Assembly: GCF_030915485.1 (NCBI RefSeq) | Contig: NZ_CP133266.1 | Location: 2,422,001-2,486,000, forward strand | Source: Neobacillus sp. PS3-40 | GTDB taxonomy: Bacteria; Bacillota; Bacilli; Bacillales; Cytobacillaceae | Direction: 5' to 3' | Length of the DNA: 64,000 bases | Shown here: piece after piece, positions 31,697-45,942 of the stretch | Layout: each line of letters starts with the position of its first letter | Numbering within the stretch: position 1 is the stretch's first letter | Translations under genes and position numbers: made by a program | Notes under the pieces: model-generated | Database searches by the model: none | The model's input: the letters and a program-made list of their open reading frames with translations, nothing else | What the model was told of the DNA's origin: nothing

Positions 31697-32323
31697 ATGA
31701 CCAAAGGAATCTTAGGAAGAAAGATTGGTATGACTCAAGTATTTGCTGAAAATGGCAACCTAATCCCTGTTACAGTAATTCAGGCAACTGGTAACGTAGT
31801 TCTTCAAAAGAAAACTATTGAAAGCGACGGATATGTTGCAGTTCAAGTAGGTTTCGAAGATAAACGCGACAAGTTATCGAATAAACCTGAAAAAGGGCAT
31901 GTTGCAAAGGCAAACACTGCTCCTAAGCGCTTCATTCGTGAATTCCGCGGAGATGGCTTAGCAACATACGAAGTCGGTCAGGAAGTCAAAGTTGATATTT
32001 TCGCAGCAGGCGATGTAGTAGATGTTACAGGAATCTCAAAGGGTAAAGGTTTCCAAGGTGTTATTAAACGCCACGGACAATCTCGCGGCCCAATGGCTCA
32101 CGGTTCTCGTTATCACCGTCGTCCTGGTTCAATGGGACCTGTTGCTCCAAACCGTGTATTTAAAGGTAAAGCATTACCTGGACGCATGGGTGGAGATCAA
32201 GTAACTGTTCAGAACCTTGAAATTGTAAAGGTGGATACTGAGCGTAACTTGCTTCTAATTAAAGGTAACGTTCCAGGTGCTAGAAAAGCATTAATAAAAA
32301 TCAAAGGTGCGTTAAAAGCATAA
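31697..32323 (+). CDS. rplC: 50S ribosomal protein L3
   Basis: 208 residues with the long loop [20 protein letters not shown] that reaches the peptidyl transferase centre. ATG behind TAGGAGGTG, 39 bases after rpsJ. Confidence 0.98.
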   Translation: MTKGILGRKIGMTQVFAENGNLIPVTVIQATGNVVLQKKTIESDGYVAVQVGFEDKRDKLSNKPEKGHVAKANTAPKRFIREFRGDGLATYEVGQEVKVDIFAAGDVVDVTGISKGKGFQGVIKRHGQSRGPMAHGSRYHRRPGSMGPVAPNRVFKGKALPGRMGGDQVTVQNLEIVKVDTERNLLLIKGNVPGARKALIKIKGALKA

Positions 32324-32352
32324 TTACCTCGTAAGAAAGGAGGAACATAGGA

Positions 32353-32976
32353 ATGCCGAAAGTAGCATTATTTAACCAAAGCGGTTCTGAAGTTGGCGAA
32401 ATCGAACTTAATGATTCAGTATTTGGTATTGTGCCAAATCAAGCTGTATTATTCGATGCAATCATTATGCAAAGAGCTTCATTACGTCAAGGAACTCATA
32501 AAACAAAAGTTCGTTCTGAAGTAGCTGGTGGTGGACGTAAGCCATGGCGCCAAAAAGGAACTGGACGTGCTCGTCAAGGTTCAATCCGTTCTCCACAATG
32601 GCGTGGAGGTGGTACAGTGTTTGGTCCTGTTCCACGTAGTTACAGCTATAAATTGCCTAAAAAAGTTCGTCGTTTAGCAATTAAATCTGCATTATCTTCT
32701 AAAGTATTAGAAGCTAATATTTTAGTATTAGAAGGCCTTGCTTTCGAAACTCCAAAGACTAAAGACTTCTTAACAGTATTAAATAGTCTTTCTATTGATA
32801 AAAAGGCACTTATTGTTACTGCTAACCTGGAGGAAAACGTAGCACTATCTGCACGTAATATCCCTGGTGTAACAGTCGTAACTGCTGATGGTATCAATGT
32901 ATTGGATGTCGTAAATCATGATAAATTGATCATGACTAAAGCAGCGGTTGAAAAAGTTGAGGAGGTGCTTGCATAA
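32353..32976 (+). CDS. rplD: 50S ribosomal protein L4
   Basis: 207 residues. The tunnel loop with [20 protein letters not shown] (about residues 60-80) is wild-type in appearance, so no macrolide-type alteration is evident. L4 is the S10-operon repressor in enterobacteria; not shown in Bacillus. Its stop overlaps the rplW start by one base (TAATG). Confidence 0.98.
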   Translation: MPKVALFNQSGSEVGEIELNDSVFGIVPNQAVLFDAIIMQRASLRQGTHKTKVRSEVAGGGRKPWRQKGTGRARQGSIRSPQWRGGGTVFGPVPRSYSYKLPKKVRRLAIKSALSSKVLEANILVLEGLAFETPKTKDFLTVLNSLSIDKKALIVTANLEENVALSARNIPGVTVVTADGINVLDVVNHDKLIMTKAAVEKVEEVLA

Positions 32977-33260
32977 TGGATGCACGCGATATCATTAAGC
33001 GCCCCGTTATCACTGAACGTTCTACTGACCTAATGTCCGAAAAAAAATATACATTTGAAGTTGATGTTAGAGCTAACAAAACTCAAGTTAAAGACGCTGT
33101 TGAAGCAATTTTCAGTGTTGATGTTGAGAAAGTTAACATCATGAACTACAAAGGTAAATTTAAGCGCATGGGAAAATTCGGTGGTTACACAAACAAACGT
33201 CGTAAAGCTATTGTTAAATTAACTGCTGATAGCAAAGAAATCGAATTCTTTGAAGCATAA
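32976..33260 (+). CDS. rplW: 50S ribosomal protein L23
   Basis: 94-residue protein at the tunnel exit and docking site for trigger factor and SRP. Begins [16 protein letters not shown]. Translationally coupled to rplD by a one-base overlap; its ribosome binding site (GAGGTG) lies inside rplD. Confidence 0.97.
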   Translation: MDARDIIKRPVITERSTDLMSEKKYTFEVDVRANKTQVKDAVEAIFSVDVEKVNIMNYKGKFKRMGKFGGYTNKRRKAIVKLTADSKEIEFFEA

Positions 33261-33270
33261 GAACCTATAA

Positions 33271-34119
<849 letters not shown>

Positions 34120-34129
34120 CGGGATTGTA

Positions 34130-34154
34130 CTACGGTTCAACAAACGAACCGTAG
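34130..34154 (+). other. Short perfect hairpin between rplB and rpsS
   Basis: CTACGGTTC and GAACCGTAG form a nine-base stem with a seven-base loop in the 60-base rplB-rpsS gap. No T-run follows, so it is unlikely to be a terminator; it could be an RNase site or a pause site within the operon. Confidence 0.6.
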
Positions 34155-34179
34155 AACGATCGCGAAGGGAGGTTCAAAT

Positions 34180-34458
34180 ATGGGTCGCAGCTTAAAAAAA
34201 GGACCTTTTGTTGATGAGCATTTAATCAATAAGATCGAAAAGTTAAATGAAACTGAAGGCAAGCAAGTTGTTAAGACTTGGTCACGCCGTTCTACGATCT
34301 TCCCACAATTCATCGGACACACTGTTGCCGTTTATGATGGTCGCAAACATGTGCCTGTTTATGTTACTGAAGACATGGTAGGCCACAAGCTTGGAGAATT
34401 CGCTCCAACTCGTGCATACAAAGGTCATGGAAATGACGATAAGAAAACAAGACGTTAA
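34180..34458 (+). CDS. rpsS: 30S ribosomal protein S19
   Basis: 92 residues ([20 protein letters not shown]). Binds 16S rRNA in the 30S head beside S13 and contacts the A-site finger. Ribosome binding site AAGGGAGG. Confidence 0.98.
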   Translation: MGRSLKKGPFVDEHLINKIEKLNETEGKQVVKTWSRRSTIFPQFIGHTVAVYDGRKHVPVYVTEDMVGHKLGEFAPTRAYKGHGNDDKKTRR

Positions 34459-34476
34459 TGAGAGGAGGGCATCCAC

Positions 34477-34818
34477 ATGCAAGCTAAAGCTGTTGTAAGA
34501 ACAGTTCGTATTGCTCCTCGTAAAGCACGTTTAGTCGTAGATTTAATTCGAGGAAAGCAAGTTGGTGAAGCTGTAGCAATTTTAAACCTTACTCCTAAGG
34601 CTGCTTCTCCAATTGTTGAGAAAGTTTTAAAATCCGCTATGGCAAATGCCGAGCATAATTATGAAATGGACGTTAATAGCTTGGTTGTAGCACAAGCATT
34701 TGTTGACGAAGGACCAACTTTAAAACGTTTCCGTCCTCGTGCAATGGGTCGTGCAAGCCAAATTAACAAACGTACTAGCCATATAACAATCGTTTTAACA
34801 GAAAAAAAGGAGGGGTAA
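34477..34818 (+). CDS. rplV: 50S ribosomal protein L22
   Basis: 113 residues. The beta-hairpin lining the exit tunnel ([20 protein letters not shown], about 83-102) is complete, with no duplication or deletion of the type linked to macrolide resistance. Starts 18 bases after rpsS. Confidence 0.97.
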   Translation: MQAKAVVRTVRIAPRKARLVVDLIRGKQVGEAVAILNLTPKAASPIVEKVLKSAMANAEHNYEMDVNSLVVAQAFVDEGPTLKRFRPRAMGRASQINKRTSHITIVLTEKKEG

Positions 34819-34821
34819 CCA

Positions 34822-35478
34822 GTGGGCCAAAAAGTAAATCCAGTCGGTTTGCGTATCGGAATCATCCGTGATTGGGAATCTAAATGGTACGCAGGTAAAG
34901 ACTTTGCTGTTCTTTTACACGAAGACCTTAAAGTTCGTGAATACATTGCGAAGCGTTTAAAAGATGCTTCTGTATCCAAAGTAGAGATCGAACGTGCAGC
35001 TAACCGCGTGAATGTAACTATTCATACGGCAAAACCTGGTATGGTTATCGGTAAAGGCGGTACAGAAGTTGAAGCTCTTCGTAAAGCGCTAAATCAACTT
35101 ACTGGCAAGCGTGTACACATTAATATTCTTGAAATCAAAAGAGCAGATATGGATGCTAAATTAGTTGCTGAAAATATTGCTCGTCAATTAGAAAATCGTG
35201 TATCTTTCCGCCGTGCTCAAAAGCAAGTTATTCAACGTGCAATGCGTTCAGGCGCTAAAGGTATCAAGACACAAGTATCTGGCCGTTTAGGCGGAGCAGA
35301 TATTGCTCGCTCAGAACATTACAGCGAGGGAACAGTTCCACTTCATACTCTTCGTGCTGATATTGACTATGCACATGCTGAAGCAGATACTACTTACGGT
35401 AAACTTGGCGTAAAAGTATGGATTTATCGTGGAGAGATCCTTCCTACTAAGAAGAAAACTGTGGAAGGAGGCAAATAA
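34822..35478 (+). CDS. rpsC: 30S ribosomal protein S3
   Basis: 218 residues from GTG 34822 ([20 protein letters not shown]) behind GGAGGGG. KH-type domain with [15 protein letters not shown] near 74-88 and the C-terminal domain [20 protein letters not shown]. Part of the mRNA entry helicase. Confidence 0.98.
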   Translation: MGQKVNPVGLRIGIIRDWESKWYAGKDFAVLLHEDLKVREYIAKRLKDASVSKVEIERAANRVNVTIHTAKPGMVIGKGGTEVEALRKALNQLTGKRVHINILEIKRADMDAKLVAENIARQLENRVSFRRAQKQVIQRAMRSGAKGIKTQVSGRLGGADIARSEHYSEGTVPLHTLRADIDYAHAEADTTYGKLGVKVWIYRGEILPTKKKTVEGGK

Positions 35479-35480
35479 TT

Positions 35481-36105
<625 letters not shown>

Positions 36106-36128
36106 TAACCCGAGAGGAGGTTCACACA

Positions 36129-36392
36129 ATGAGTGAACGTAACCAACGCAAGGTTTACACCGGACGCGTTGTTTCTGACAAAATGGATAAAACCATTACT
36201 GTTCTTATTGAAACATACAAAAAGCACTCTCTTTATGGTAAACGCGTTAAATACTCTAAAAAGTTTAAAGCTCATGATGAGAATAATGAAGTAAAAGTCG
36301 GCGATATCGTACGCATAATGGAAACTCGTCCACTTTCAGCTACAAAACGTTTCCGTTTAGTAGAGATCGTAGAAAAAGCAGTTATCATTTAA
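36129..36392 (+). CDS. rpsQ: 30S ribosomal protein S17
   Basis: 87-residue OB-fold protein ([20 protein letters not shown]) that binds 16S rRNA helix 11 early in assembly. Ribosome binding site GAGAGGAGG, 23 bases after rpmC. Confidence 0.97.
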   Translation: MSERNQRKVYTGRVVSDKMDKTITVLIETYKKHSLYGKRVKYSKKFKAHDENNEVKVGDIVRIMETRPLSATKRFRLVEIVEKAVII

Positions 36393-36411
36393 TTGTTCGG
36401 ATTAAGCTTAA

Positions 36412-36801
<390 letters not shown>

Positions 36802-36836
36802 TTTAAATTCAAATGCCTTTAAGGAGGTGCTTACAG

Positions 36837-37145
36837 ATGCATGTTAAAAAAGGTGACAAAGTTAGAGTCATCTCTGGCAAGGATAAAAGTAAAACTGGTG
36901 TGATTTTAGCTGCCTTTCCTAAAGATAGCCGCGTATTAGTTGAAGGTGTAAACATTGTGAAAAAACACTCTAAACCTTCACAAGCGAATCCACAGGGCGG
37001 AATTATCAGCTTTGAGGCTCCAATTCATGTATCAAATGTTATGCCTATCGACCCTAAATCTGGTAACCCAACTCGTGTAGGTTATACAACGGTTGATGGT
37101 AAAAAAGTACGCGTAGCTAAATCCGGTGAAGTTTTAGATAAATAG
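36837..37145 (+). CDS. rplX: 50S ribosomal protein L24
   Basis: 102 residues from ATG 36837 after AAGGAGGTG; an upstream frame start at 36813 would bury the ribosome binding site. N-terminal KOW motif ([19 protein letters not shown]). An early assembly-initiator protein. Confidence 0.97.
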   Translation: MHVKKGDKVRVISGKDKSKTGVILAAFPKDSRVLVEGVNIVKKHSKPSQANPQGGIISFEAPIHVSNVMPIDPKSGNPTRVGYTTVDGKKVRVAKSGEVLDK

Positions 37146-37171
37146 TTCATTAAAGAAGGGAGGCACAATAA

Positions 37172-37711
37172 GTGAACCGCCTAAGAGAAAAATTTGTAAA
37201 AGAAATTACTCCTGCTCTTGTGAGCAAGTTTAACTATAGTTCAGTAATGCAAGTACCATCTATTAATAAAATTGTTATAAACATGGGTGTTGGTGATGCA
37301 GTAGCTAATGCTAAAGCATTAGATAATGCTGTTGAAGAATTAGCGACTATTACAGGACAAAAACCTGTCGTAACTCGTGCAAAGAAATCAATTGCTGGCT
37401 TCCGCCTTCGTGAAGGTATGCCAATCGGTGCGAAAGTTACTCTACGCGGAGAACGCATGTACCAATTCTTGGATAAATTAGTTTCTGTTTCTTTACCACG
37501 TGTACGTGACTTCCGTGGAGTTTCTAAAAAAGCTTTCGATGGTCGCGGTAACTATACTTTGGGTATTAAAGAACAATTAATCTTCCCTGAAATTGATTAC
37601 GATAAAGTAAGTAAAGTTCGTGGTATGGATATCGTTATCGTAACTACAGCTAACACTGATGAAGAAGCTCGTGAACTGTTAACTCAAATTGGAATGCCAT
37701 TCCAAAAGTAA
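37172..37711 (+). CDS. rplE: 50S ribosomal protein L5
   Basis: 179 residues from GTG 37172 behind GGGAGG. Contains [20 protein letters not shown] and [18 protein letters not shown]. Carries 5S rRNA into the central protuberance. Confidence 0.98.
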   Translation: MNRLREKFVKEITPALVSKFNYSSVMQVPSINKIVINMGVGDAVANAKALDNAVEELATITGQKPVVTRAKKSIAGFRLREGMPIGAKVTLRGERMYQFLDKLVSVSLPRVRDFRGVSKKAFDGRGNYTLGIKEQLIFPEIDYDKVSKVRGMDIVIVTTANTDEEARELLTQIGMPFQK

Positions 37712-37921
<210 letters not shown>

Positions 37922-37951
37922 AACTTATAGTTTGGGAAGGAGGTAAAAATA

Positions 37952-38350
37952 ATGGTCATGACAGATCCAATTGCTGATATGCTTACTCGCATTCGAAATG
38001 CGAATATGGTGCGTCACGAAAAGTTAGAAGTGCCTGCTTCTAATATGAAAAAAGAAATCGCTGAAATTTTAAAGCGCGAAGGTTTCGTACGTGACGTTGA
38101 ATATATCGAAGATAATAAACAAGGTATCATCCGTATCTTCTTAAAATACGGTGCAAGTAATCAACGTGTTATCACTGGTCTTAAACGTATAAGTAAGCCA
38201 GGACTTCGTGTCTACGCTAAATCTACTGAGGTACCTCGTGTACTTAACGGTTTAGGTATCGCACTCGTTTCAACTTCTCAGGGTGTTGTAACTGATAAAG
38301 AAGCACGTGCGAAACAAATTGGTGGAGAAGTTTTAGGGTACGTTTGGTAA
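37952..38350 (+). CDS. rpsH: 30S ribosomal protein S8
   Basis: 132 residues ([20 protein letters not shown]). The C-terminal [20 protein letters not shown] is the rRNA-binding signature. Start at 37952 as in B. subtilis; the second Met at 37958 is a less likely alternative. Confidence 0.97.
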   Translation: MVMTDPIADMLTRIRNANMVRHEKLEVPASNMKKEIAEILKREGFVRDVEYIEDNKQGIIRIFLKYGASNQRVITGLKRISKPGLRVYAKSTEVPRVLNGLGIALVSTSQGVVTDKEARAKQIGGEVLGYVW

Positions 38351-38381
38351 TAGAGTTTCTGAATGAATGGAGGTGCAATTA

Positions 38382-38918
38382 ATGTCTCGCATAGGTAAAA
38401 AACCAGTTGAAATTCCAGCAGGAGTTACGGTTACTTTAGATAAAAACACTGTTACAGTAAAAGGACCTAAAGGCGAATTAACTCGCTCTTTTAACTCTGA
38501 TATGGAAATTAAAATTGAAGAAAACGTATTAACTGTTTCTCGTCCATCTGATGTGAAAGAACATCGTGCGTTGCACGGAACAACTCGTGCGGTTATCGCT
38601 AACATGGTGGAAGGTGTTTCTAAAGGCTTTGAAAGAGGGCTTGAATTAATCGGGGTAGGATATCGTGCACAAAAACAAGGCAGCAAGCTTGTTTTAAACG
38701 TTGGATATTCTCACACTGTTGAAATCGAACCTGAAAGTGGACTTGAAATTGAGGTACCTGTAAATACAAAAGTTATTGTAAAAGGTACTGATAAAGAACG
38801 TGTTGGAGCATTAGCAGCCAACATTCGCGGAGTTCGTCCTCCTGAGCCATATAAAGGTAAAGGGATCCGTTACGAAGGCGAATTTGTTCGTCGTAAAGAA
38901 GGTAAAACAGGTAAGTAA
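38382..38918 (+). CDS. rplF: 50S ribosomal protein L6
   Basis: 178 residues from ATG 38382 ([20 protein letters not shown]) after GGAGGTG. Two similar domains; the C-terminal [20 protein letters not shown] binds the sarcin-ricin loop region. Confidence 0.98.
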   Translation: MSRIGKKPVEIPAGVTVTLDKNTVTVKGPKGELTRSFNSDMEIKIEENVLTVSRPSDVKEHRALHGTTRAVIANMVEGVSKGFERGLELIGVGYRAQKQGSKLVLNVGYSHTVEIEPESGLEIEVPVNTKVIVKGTDKERVGALAANIRGVRPPEPYKGKGIRYEGEFVRRKEGKTGK

Positions 38919-38956
38919 TAGAAATGCCGCATAAGTAAACGAAAGGAGTGACGTAA

Positions 38957-39319
38957 ATGATTACGAAGCTTGATAAAAACGCTACTCGCAAGAAAAGACA
39001 TGCCCGTGTTCGTGCGAAACTTAGCGGAACTTCAGCTCGTCCACGTCTAAATGTGTTTCGTTCTAACAAACATATTTATGCTCAAATAATCGACGATATT
39101 AACGGAGTTACTTTAGCAAGTGCTTCTACATTAGATAAAGAGTTAAATCTTGAATCTTCTTGTAACCTTGAAGCTGCACAAAAGATCGGTGAATTAGTTG
39201 GTAAACGTGCGGTAGAGAAAGGTATCACTTCTGTTGTCTTTGACCGTGGAGGATACTTATATCATGGACGTATTCAAGCATTGGCTGATGCAGCCCGCGC
39301 GAACGGCCTACAATTTTAA
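38957..39319 (+). CDS. rplR: 50S ribosomal protein L18
   Basis: 120 residues with a basic N-terminus ([20 protein letters not shown]). Binds 5S rRNA together with L5 and L25. Ribosome binding site AAAGGAGTG. Confidence 0.97.
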   Translation: MITKLDKNATRKKRHARVRAKLSGTSARPRLNVFRSNKHIYAQIIDDINGVTLASASTLDKELNLESSCNLEAAQKIGELVGKRAVEKGITSVVFDRGGYLYHGRIQALADAARANGLQF

Positions 39320-39343
39320 TAGTCAAAGGAGGGACACAAAAAA

Positions 39344-39844
39344 ATGCGTCGTATTGATCCAAACAAACTTGAACTAGAAGAACGCGTAGTTACGGTTAAC
39401 CGTGTTGCGAAAGTTGTTAAAGGCGGACGTCGTTTCCGTTTCTCCGCTCTAGTAGTAGTTGGAGATAAAAACGGACATGTTGGTTTTGGTACTGGTAAAG
39501 CTCAAGAAGTACCTGATGCAATTCGTAAAGCTATCGAAGATGCAAAGAAAAACTTAGTCGATGTACCAATGGTTAGAACAACAATTCCACACCAAGTAAT
39601 CGGACATTTCGGTGCTGGTGAAATCCTTCTTAAGCCTGCTTCAGAAGGTACAGGAGTTATCGCTGGTGGACCAGTTCGTGCAGTACTAGAATTAGCTGGT
39701 GTAGCTGATATCCTATCTAAATCACTAGGAACTAACACACCAATTAATATGGTTCGTGCAACAATTGATGGAATTAAACAATTAAAACGTGCTGAAGACG
39801 TAGCAAAATTACGTGGGAAATCAGTAGAAGAACTGTTAGGATAA
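39344..39844 (+). CDS. rpsE: 30S ribosomal protein S5
   Basis: 166 residues with the dsRNA-binding-like N-terminal domain ([20 protein letters not shown]). The spectinomycin loop around [11 protein letters not shown] is intact. Member of the mRNA entry helicase with S3 and S4. Confidence 0.98.
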   Translation: MRRIDPNKLELEERVVTVNRVAKVVKGGRRFRFSALVVVGDKNGHVGFGTGKAQEVPDAIRKAIEDAKKNLVDVPMVRTTIPHQVIGHFGAGEILLKPASEGTGVIAGGPVRAVLELAGVADILSKSLGTNTPINMVRATIDGIKQLKRAEDVAKLRGKSVEELLG

Positions 39845-39857
39845 GGAGGGAAATTAA

Positions 39858-40040
39858 ATGGCAAACAAACTTGAAATTACCCTCAGCCGCAGCGTGATTG
39901 GTCGTCCACAAGACCAACGCGAAACAGTTAAAGCTTTAGGATTACGTAAACTAAACCAAACGGTTGAACAACAAGATAATGCTGCAATTCGTGGTATGAT
40001 CAACAAAGTTGCTCACCTTGTAACAGTTAAAGAACAATAA
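39858..40040 (+). CDS. rpmD: 50S ribosomal protein L30
   Basis: 60 residues ([20 protein letters not shown]). Small protein bound to 23S rRNA; 13 bases after rpsE with an AAGGAGGG ribosome binding site. Confidence 0.97.
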   Translation: MANKLEITLSRSVIGRPQDQRETVKALGLRKLNQTVEQQDNAAIRGMINKVAHLVTVKEQ

Positions 40041-40072
40041 TTGATTCTTTTCTTTCTTAAGGAGGTGCCAAT

Positions 40073-40513
40073 ATGAAACTTCATGAATTAAAGCCCGCTG
40101 TAGGTTCTAGACAAGAACCAAAACGTAAAGGCCGTGGTATTGGTTCTGGTAACGGTAAAACAGCCGGTAAAGGAACTAAAGGTCAAAATGCTCGTTCAGG
40201 CGGTGGGGTTCGCCTAGGATTTGAAGGTGGTCAAACACCTTTATTCCGTCGCTTACCAAAACGTGGTTTTACAAATATCAACCGCAAAGAATATGCCATT
40301 GTTAATTTAGATACATTAAACCGTTTTGAAGATGGTACAGAAGTTACTCCAGAACTTCTTATCGAATCAGGCGTTGTAAAAAGCGAAAAAGCAGGAATTA
40401 AGATTCTTGCAAAAGGGAACGTAGAGAAAAAATTGACAGTTAAAGCTCATAAATTCTCCTCTGCTGCCAAAGATGCAATTGAAGCTGTCGGTGGAAAAAT
40501 TGAGGTGATCTAA
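40073..40513 (+). CDS. rplO: 50S ribosomal protein L15
   Basis: 146 residues with a glycine-rich basic N-terminal extension ([20 protein letters not shown]) that threads into the 50S interior. Its stop is immediately followed by the secY TTG start, so the two are translationally coupled. Confidence 0.97.
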   Translation: MKLHELKPAVGSRQEPKRKGRGIGSGNGKTAGKGTKGQNARSGGGVRLGFEGGQTPLFRRLPKRGFTNINRKEYAIVNLDTLNRFEDGTEVTPELLIESGVVKSEKAGIKILAKGNVEKKLTVKAHKFSSAAKDAIEAVGGKIEVI

Positions 40514-41809
40514 TTGTTCCAGACAATCTCCAATTTTATGCGCGTGGGTGATTTAAGACGAAAGATCATATTCACCCTTTTGATGTTAGTTATATTTCGA
40601 CTTGGAACATTTATTCCTGTTCCAAATGTAAATGCAGATGTTCTTAGTTCACAAGATAAACTTAGTGTATTTGGTATTTTAAATACTTTTGGTGGCGGGG
40701 CATTAAAGAAGTTTTCCATCTTTGCAATGGGTATCATGCCGTACATTACTGCATCTATTATCATTCAGCTTTTACAAATGGATGTAGTACCAAAGTTTAC
40801 GGAATGGTCTAAGCAAGGGGAAGCTGGGCGTCGTAAGATTGCTCAATTTACCCGCTACTTTACTGTTGTGCTTGGATTTATTCAGGCATTAGGAATGTCA
40901 TATGGATTCAATAACTTAGCGAGTGGACAATTGATTCAAAATCCTGGAATTGCCACATATCTATTGATTGCACTTGTATTAACTGCAGGTACTTCATTCT
41001 TGATGTGGCTTGGGGAGCAAATTACTGAAAAAGGTGTAGGTAATGGGATCTCCATTATCATTTTTGCTGGAATCGTTGCTGGTATTCCTACTACGGTTAA
41101 CCAAATCTACGTTCAGCAATTTGAAAATGCGGGAGAACAATTATTTCTACGTATTTTAACAGTAATTGCAATTGCAATAGCTGTCATCGCAGTAGTTGTT
41201 GCTGTTATTTTCATCCAACAGGCAAACCGTAAAATTCCAATTCAATATGCAAAGCGTGTCGTGGCTGGTCGTACTCCTGTTGGAGGACAATCTACACATA
41301 TGCCGTTAAAGGTAAATGCTGCAGGTGTTATTCCTGTAATTTTTGCAATTTCCTTTATTGTGACTCCAAGAACAATTGCATCTTTTTTTGGAACAAATAA
41401 TGTTACTCTTTGGATTCAAAAAATATTTGATTATTCCCACCCAATTGGGATGGTAATATACGCTGGGTTAATTATTGCGTTTACGTATTTCTATGCTTTC
41501 ATTCAAGTAAATCCTGAGCAAGCTGCAGAAAATTTACAGAAGCAAGGCGGTTATATTCCAGGAATTCGTCCAGGGAAAAGTACGTACCAGTATTTAACGC
41601 GCGTCCTATACAGATTAACTTTTGTAGGGTCAATATTCTTAGCGGCAATTGCAGTTCTTCCAGCTATCTTTATTCAGGTAGCGAACCTACCGCAATCTGC
41701 ACAAATTGGTGGAACAAGTTTACTTATTGTTGTGGGTGTTGCCCTTGATACAATGAAGCAGCTTGAAGCACAACTTGTAAAACGCCACTATAAAGGTTTT
41801 ATAAAGTAA
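40514..41809 (+). CDS. secY: Preprotein translocase subunit SecY
   Basis: 431-residue channel protein with ten membrane segments, from TTG 40514 adjoining the rplO stop (ribosome binding site GAGGTG inside rplO). Landmarks: GGGALKKFSIFAMGIMPYIT (plug/TM2 region), GNGISIIIFAGIVAGIP and the C-terminal QLEAQLVKRHYKGFIK. Works with SecE, encoded at 14308. Confidence 0.97.
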   Translation: MFQTISNFMRVGDLRRKIIFTLLMLVIFRLGTFIPVPNVNADVLSSQDKLSVFGILNTFGGGALKKFSIFAMGIMPYITASIIIQLLQMDVVPKFTEWSKQGEAGRRKIAQFTRYFTVVLGFIQALGMSYGFNNLASGQLIQNPGIATYLLIALVLTAGTSFLMWLGEQITEKGVGNGISIIIFAGIVAGIPTTVNQIYVQQFENAGEQLFLRILTVIAIAIAVIAVVVAVIFIQQANRKIPIQYAKRVVAGRTPVGGQSTHMPLKVNAAGVIPVIFAISFIVTPRTIASFFGTNNVTLWIQKIFDYSHPIGMVIYAGLIIAFTYFYAFIQVNPEQAAENLQKQGGYIPGIRPGKSTYQYLTRVLYRLTFVGSIFLAAIAVLPAIFIQVANLPQSAQIGGTSLLIVVGVALDTMKQLEAQLVKRHYKGFIK

Positions 41810-41812
41810 CTG

Positions 41813-41837
41813 GTTTTAGGGGCAATGTCCCTAAAAC
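41813..41837 (+). other. Hairpin between secY and adk
   Basis: GTTTTAGGG pairs perfectly with CCCTAAAAC around a seven-base loop directly after the secY stop. The following bases (TATGTTAAG) are not a T-run, so termination would be weak; it may be a processing or pause structure. Confidence 0.6.
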
Positions 41838-41845
41838 TATGTTAA

Positions 41846-42513
<668 letters not shown>

Positions 42514-42514
<1 letters not shown>

Positions 42515-42857
42515 TGATCATTTGCAAAACCCCTAGGGAAGTTGAGATCATGCGTGACTACTATGGAGATTCAGCCTGGACATATGCTGAGGAATCCCAT
42601 CGTCGTTTAGATGTAACGGAGGAATCACTTTTTCAAGGCCTGAAAAAGGCAAAACCAGGTGAGCGTCTTTCAAACATCTCCCATGCGATTCAGGAGTGTG
42701 TGGAAGAAAATGGCTTTTCTGTTGTGCGCGAGTATGCTGGACATGGAGTAAGGAAAGACTTACATGAGGATCCTGATATTCCTTATTACAGTCCCCAAAA
42801 CAAAGGTCCACTTCTAAAGCCTGGCATGGTACTGGGGCTGATCAATGTCGATGGATT
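42514..42857 (+). pseudogene. map: Decayed methionine aminopeptidase gene (map)
   Basis: The first 14 codons ([14 protein letters not shown]) match the start of MAP, then the frame jumps to the internal motif YGDSAWTY, so roughly 90 codons are deleted, including the substrate His and the first metal-binding Asp. The middle ([40 protein letters not shown]) is recognisable, but GHGVG reads GHGVRKD, and after LKPGMVL the expected AIEPM with its metal Glu and the last 50 residues are missing. The open frame runs on to 42909 only by reading through the next remnant in another frame. It cannot encode an active enzyme. Confidence 0.92.
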
Positions 42858-43135
42858 GAACAATTTGCAATTGTTACCAGAGGGCAGGATGCTGGACAAT
42901 GTGCTATGATTGTAAAGTTGTTGGTTAATAGGGTTACGTTGCTTTTAGGTGGAGATCAATAAAAGGTCAATCATCTAAGAGAAATAAATCTTCGACATCT
43001 TCTATTATTTGTTCAAGTTTCTCCTGAGGTTCAAACAGTATTGTGGAAACAGGACGTGTAACAAACGGAAACCACGTTTTTGCACATACAAAGTTATTGA
43101 ATGAACGCTGTTCTGTATATGAGAAGGGAGACTAA
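42855..43135 (+). pseudogene. Decayed KOW-domain RNA-binding protein gene
   Basis: In B. subtilis and relatives a small KOW-domain gene lies between map and infA. Here its trace is readable in frame from 42858 ([20 protein letters not shown], then VNRVTLLLGGDQ), broken by a stop at 42960, continuing NHLREINLRHLLLFVQVSPE and then shifting frame near 43045 to ETGRVTNGNHVFAHTKLLNE and a stop at 43135. At least one nonsense and one frameshift mutation are present. The assignment rests on recalled family features (GRDAGQ-like KOW start, SPEV and ETGRVTNG-like end). Confidence 0.75.
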
Positions 43136-43140
43136 GTTTG

Positions 43141-43510
<370 letters not shown>

Positions 43511-43533
43511 TTTTGAAGGAGGTGCGCTCATTA

Positions 43534-43899
43534 ATGGCACGTATTGCTGGTGTAGATATTCCTCGTGAAAAACGTGTAGTAATCTCTTTAACTTATATCT
43601 TTGGAATAGGTAAAAAGACTGCACAAAAAGTTCTTGCAGAAGCTGGTGTTTCTGAAGAAACACGCGTTCGTGATTTAACAGAGGACGAATTAAACAAAAT
43701 TCGTGAACTTATCGACAAATTAAAGGTTGAAGGTGATCTTCGTCGTGAAGTATCCCTTAACATTAAACGTTTAATGGAAATCGGTAGCTTCCGCGGTTTA
43801 CGTCACCGTCGTGGATTACCTGTTCGTGGTCAAAATACGAAAAATAATGCTCGTACACGTAAAGGTCCTCGTAAGACTGTAGCTAATAAGAAGAAATAA
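43534..43899 (+). CDS. rpsM: 30S ribosomal protein S13
   Basis: 121 residues from ATG 43534 ([20 protein letters not shown]) after GAAGGAGGTG. Contacts P-site tRNA and bridges to the 50S subunit; C-terminal basic tail [16 protein letters not shown]. Confidence 0.97.
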   Translation: MARIAGVDIPREKRVVISLTYIFGIGKKTAQKVLAEAGVSEETRVRDLTEDELNKIRELIDKLKVEGDLRREVSLNIKRLMEIGSFRGLRHRRGLPVRGQNTKNNARTRKGPRKTVANKKK

Positions 43900-43923
43900 T
43901 TGGTAAAGGAGGTAAACATTTAA

Positions 43924-44313
<390 letters not shown>

Positions 44314-44329
44314 TTTTTCTGTATAGAAT

Positions 44330-44358
44330 TTGTATCCCTGTCAATAATGGGATATGAT
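44330..44358 (+). promoter_or_regulatory. Candidate internal promoter before rpoA
   Basis: TTGTAT at 44330-44335, a 17-base spacer and TATGAT at 44353-44358. ATCCC and GGGAT form an inverted repeat inside the spacer. It sits in the 175-base rpsK-rpoA gap and could supply extra rpoA-rplQ transcription. Confidence 0.6.
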
Positions 44359-44488
44359 ACTGTTTTTTTCCGTTCATACAGAAGTATTATTCCAGTTGTT
44401 GTGCACAAAACGGGAACGTATACATGGGGGAATTTCGGTTAGAATCTAATTTAGCCGAGGTTTCGACGTTTTGAAGGAGGGTTATTTG

Positions 44489-45433
44489 ATGATCGAAATA
44501 GAAAAACCAAAAATCGAAACGGTTGAGATCAACGATGATGCCAAGTACGGGAAGTTCATCGTAGAGCCACTTGAGCGTGGATATGGTACCACTTTGGGTA
44601 ACTCCCTACGTCGTATCCTATTATCTTCACTCCCAGGTGCCGCAGTTACATCGATTCAGGTCGATGGGGTACTTCATGAGTTCTCAACAATTGAAGGCGT
44701 CGTAGAGGATGTAACATCCATCATTTTAAACATTAAGAAATTGGCTTTAAAAATCTACTCTGATGAAGAGAAAACTCTTGAGATTGATGTACAGGGTGAA
44801 GGTGTCATAAAAGCAGGTAATATCACACATGATAGTGATGTTGAAATCCTAAATCCAGATCTTCCGATTTGTACCTTAGGTTCCAATGGTCAACTTCGTA
44901 TGAGGTTAACAGCTCGTCGTGGGCGTGGTTATACTCCTGCTGAACAAAATAAACGTGAGGATCAACCAATTGGTGTTATTCCGATCGATTCTATTTTCAC
45001 ACCGGTTTCTCGTGTCATCTATCAAATAGAAAATACTCGTGTAGGTCAAATGACTAATTATGACAAGCTAACGCTTGATGTTTGGACCGATGGTAGCACT
45101 GGGCCAAAAGAAGCGATTGCTCTTGGTTCTAAGATTTTGACTGAGCATTTGAATATTTTCGTTGGTTTAACTGACGAAGCTCAAAATGCTGAAATCATGA
45201 TTGAAAAAGAAGAAGACCAAAAAGAAAAAGTTCTTGAAATGACAATTGAAGAGCTAGATCTTTCTGTTCGTTCATACAACTGCCTAAAGCGTGCTGGAAT
45301 CAATACTGTTCAGGAATTAGCAAATAAGACTGAAGAAGATATGATGAAAGTTCGAAACTTAGGACGTAAGTCACTTGAAGAAGTGAAGGCGAAACTAGAA
45401 GAGCTAGGATTAGGCTTACGTAAAGACGACTGA
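44489..45433 (+). CDS. rpoA: DNA-directed RNA polymerase subunit alpha
   Basis: 314 residues from ATG 44489 ([20 protein letters not shown]) behind AAGGAGGG. N-terminal dimerisation/assembly domain with [16 protein letters not shown] and a C-terminal domain ([20 protein letters not shown]) that contacts activators and UP elements. Confidence 0.98.
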   Translation: MIEIEKPKIETVEINDDAKYGKFIVEPLERGYGTTLGNSLRRILLSSLPGAAVTSIQVDGVLHEFSTIEGVVEDVTSIILNIKKLALKIYSDEEKTLEIDVQGEGVIKAGNITHDSDVEILNPDLPICTLGSNGQLRMRLTARRGRGYTPAEQNKREDQPIGVIPIDSIFTPVSRVIYQIENTRVGQMTNYDKLTLDVWTDGSTGPKEAIALGSKILTEHLNIFVGLTDEAQNAEIMIEKEEDQKEKVLEMTIEELDLSVRSYNCLKRAGINTVQELANKTEEDMMKVRNLGRKSLEEVKAKLEELGLGLRKDD

Positions 45434-45513
45434 CTAGTTAACGAATAATTAACTAGCTGTTTTCTTGTTAGCTGTTCTTTAATTTACAACTTCAACAAAG
45501 GAGGGAACCCTTC

Positions 45514-45876
45514 ATGGCATATAGAAAGTTAGGACGCACAAGCGCACAACGTAAAGCAATGTTGCGTGATTTAACAACAGACTTAATTATCAATGAACGT
45601 ATCCAAACAACAGAAACCCGTGCGAAAGAAATTCGTGGTACTGTTGAAAAAATGATCACTTTAGGCAAACAAGGCGATCTTCATGCTCGCCGTCAAGCTG
45701 CTTCATACGTACGTAATGAGGTTGCAGATGCTGAAAATGGTCAAAGTGCACTTCAAAAATTATTCGCTGATATCGCTCCTCGTTACACTGAGCGACAAGG
45801 TGGTTACACTCGTATTATGAAACTTGGACCTCGCCGCGGTGACGGTGCACCAATGGTTATTATCGAGTTAGTTTAA
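45514..45876 (+). CDS. rplQ: 50S ribosomal protein L17
   Basis: 120 residues ([20 protein letters not shown]). Lies at the tunnel exit. Last gene of the alpha cluster; a terminator follows. Confidence 0.97.
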   Translation: MAYRKLGRTSAQRKAMLRDLTTDLIINERIQTTETRAKEIRGTVEKMITLGKQGDLHARRQAASYVRNEVADAENGQSALQKLFADIAPRYTERQGGYTRIMKLGPRRGDGAPMVIIELV

Positions 45877-45892
45877 TATTTTTAACAGATAA

Positions 45893-45942
45893 CAAGGGCG
45901 TTGGACAGTTTAATATCAAACTTGTTCTCTGCCCTTTTTCTG
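45893..45942 (+). terminator. Terminator after rplQ
   Basis: AAGGGC pairs with GCCCTT, with further ACAGTTT/AAACTTGT pairing inside, followed by a TTTTTC tail. It closes the ribosomal superoperon. Confidence 0.8.
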
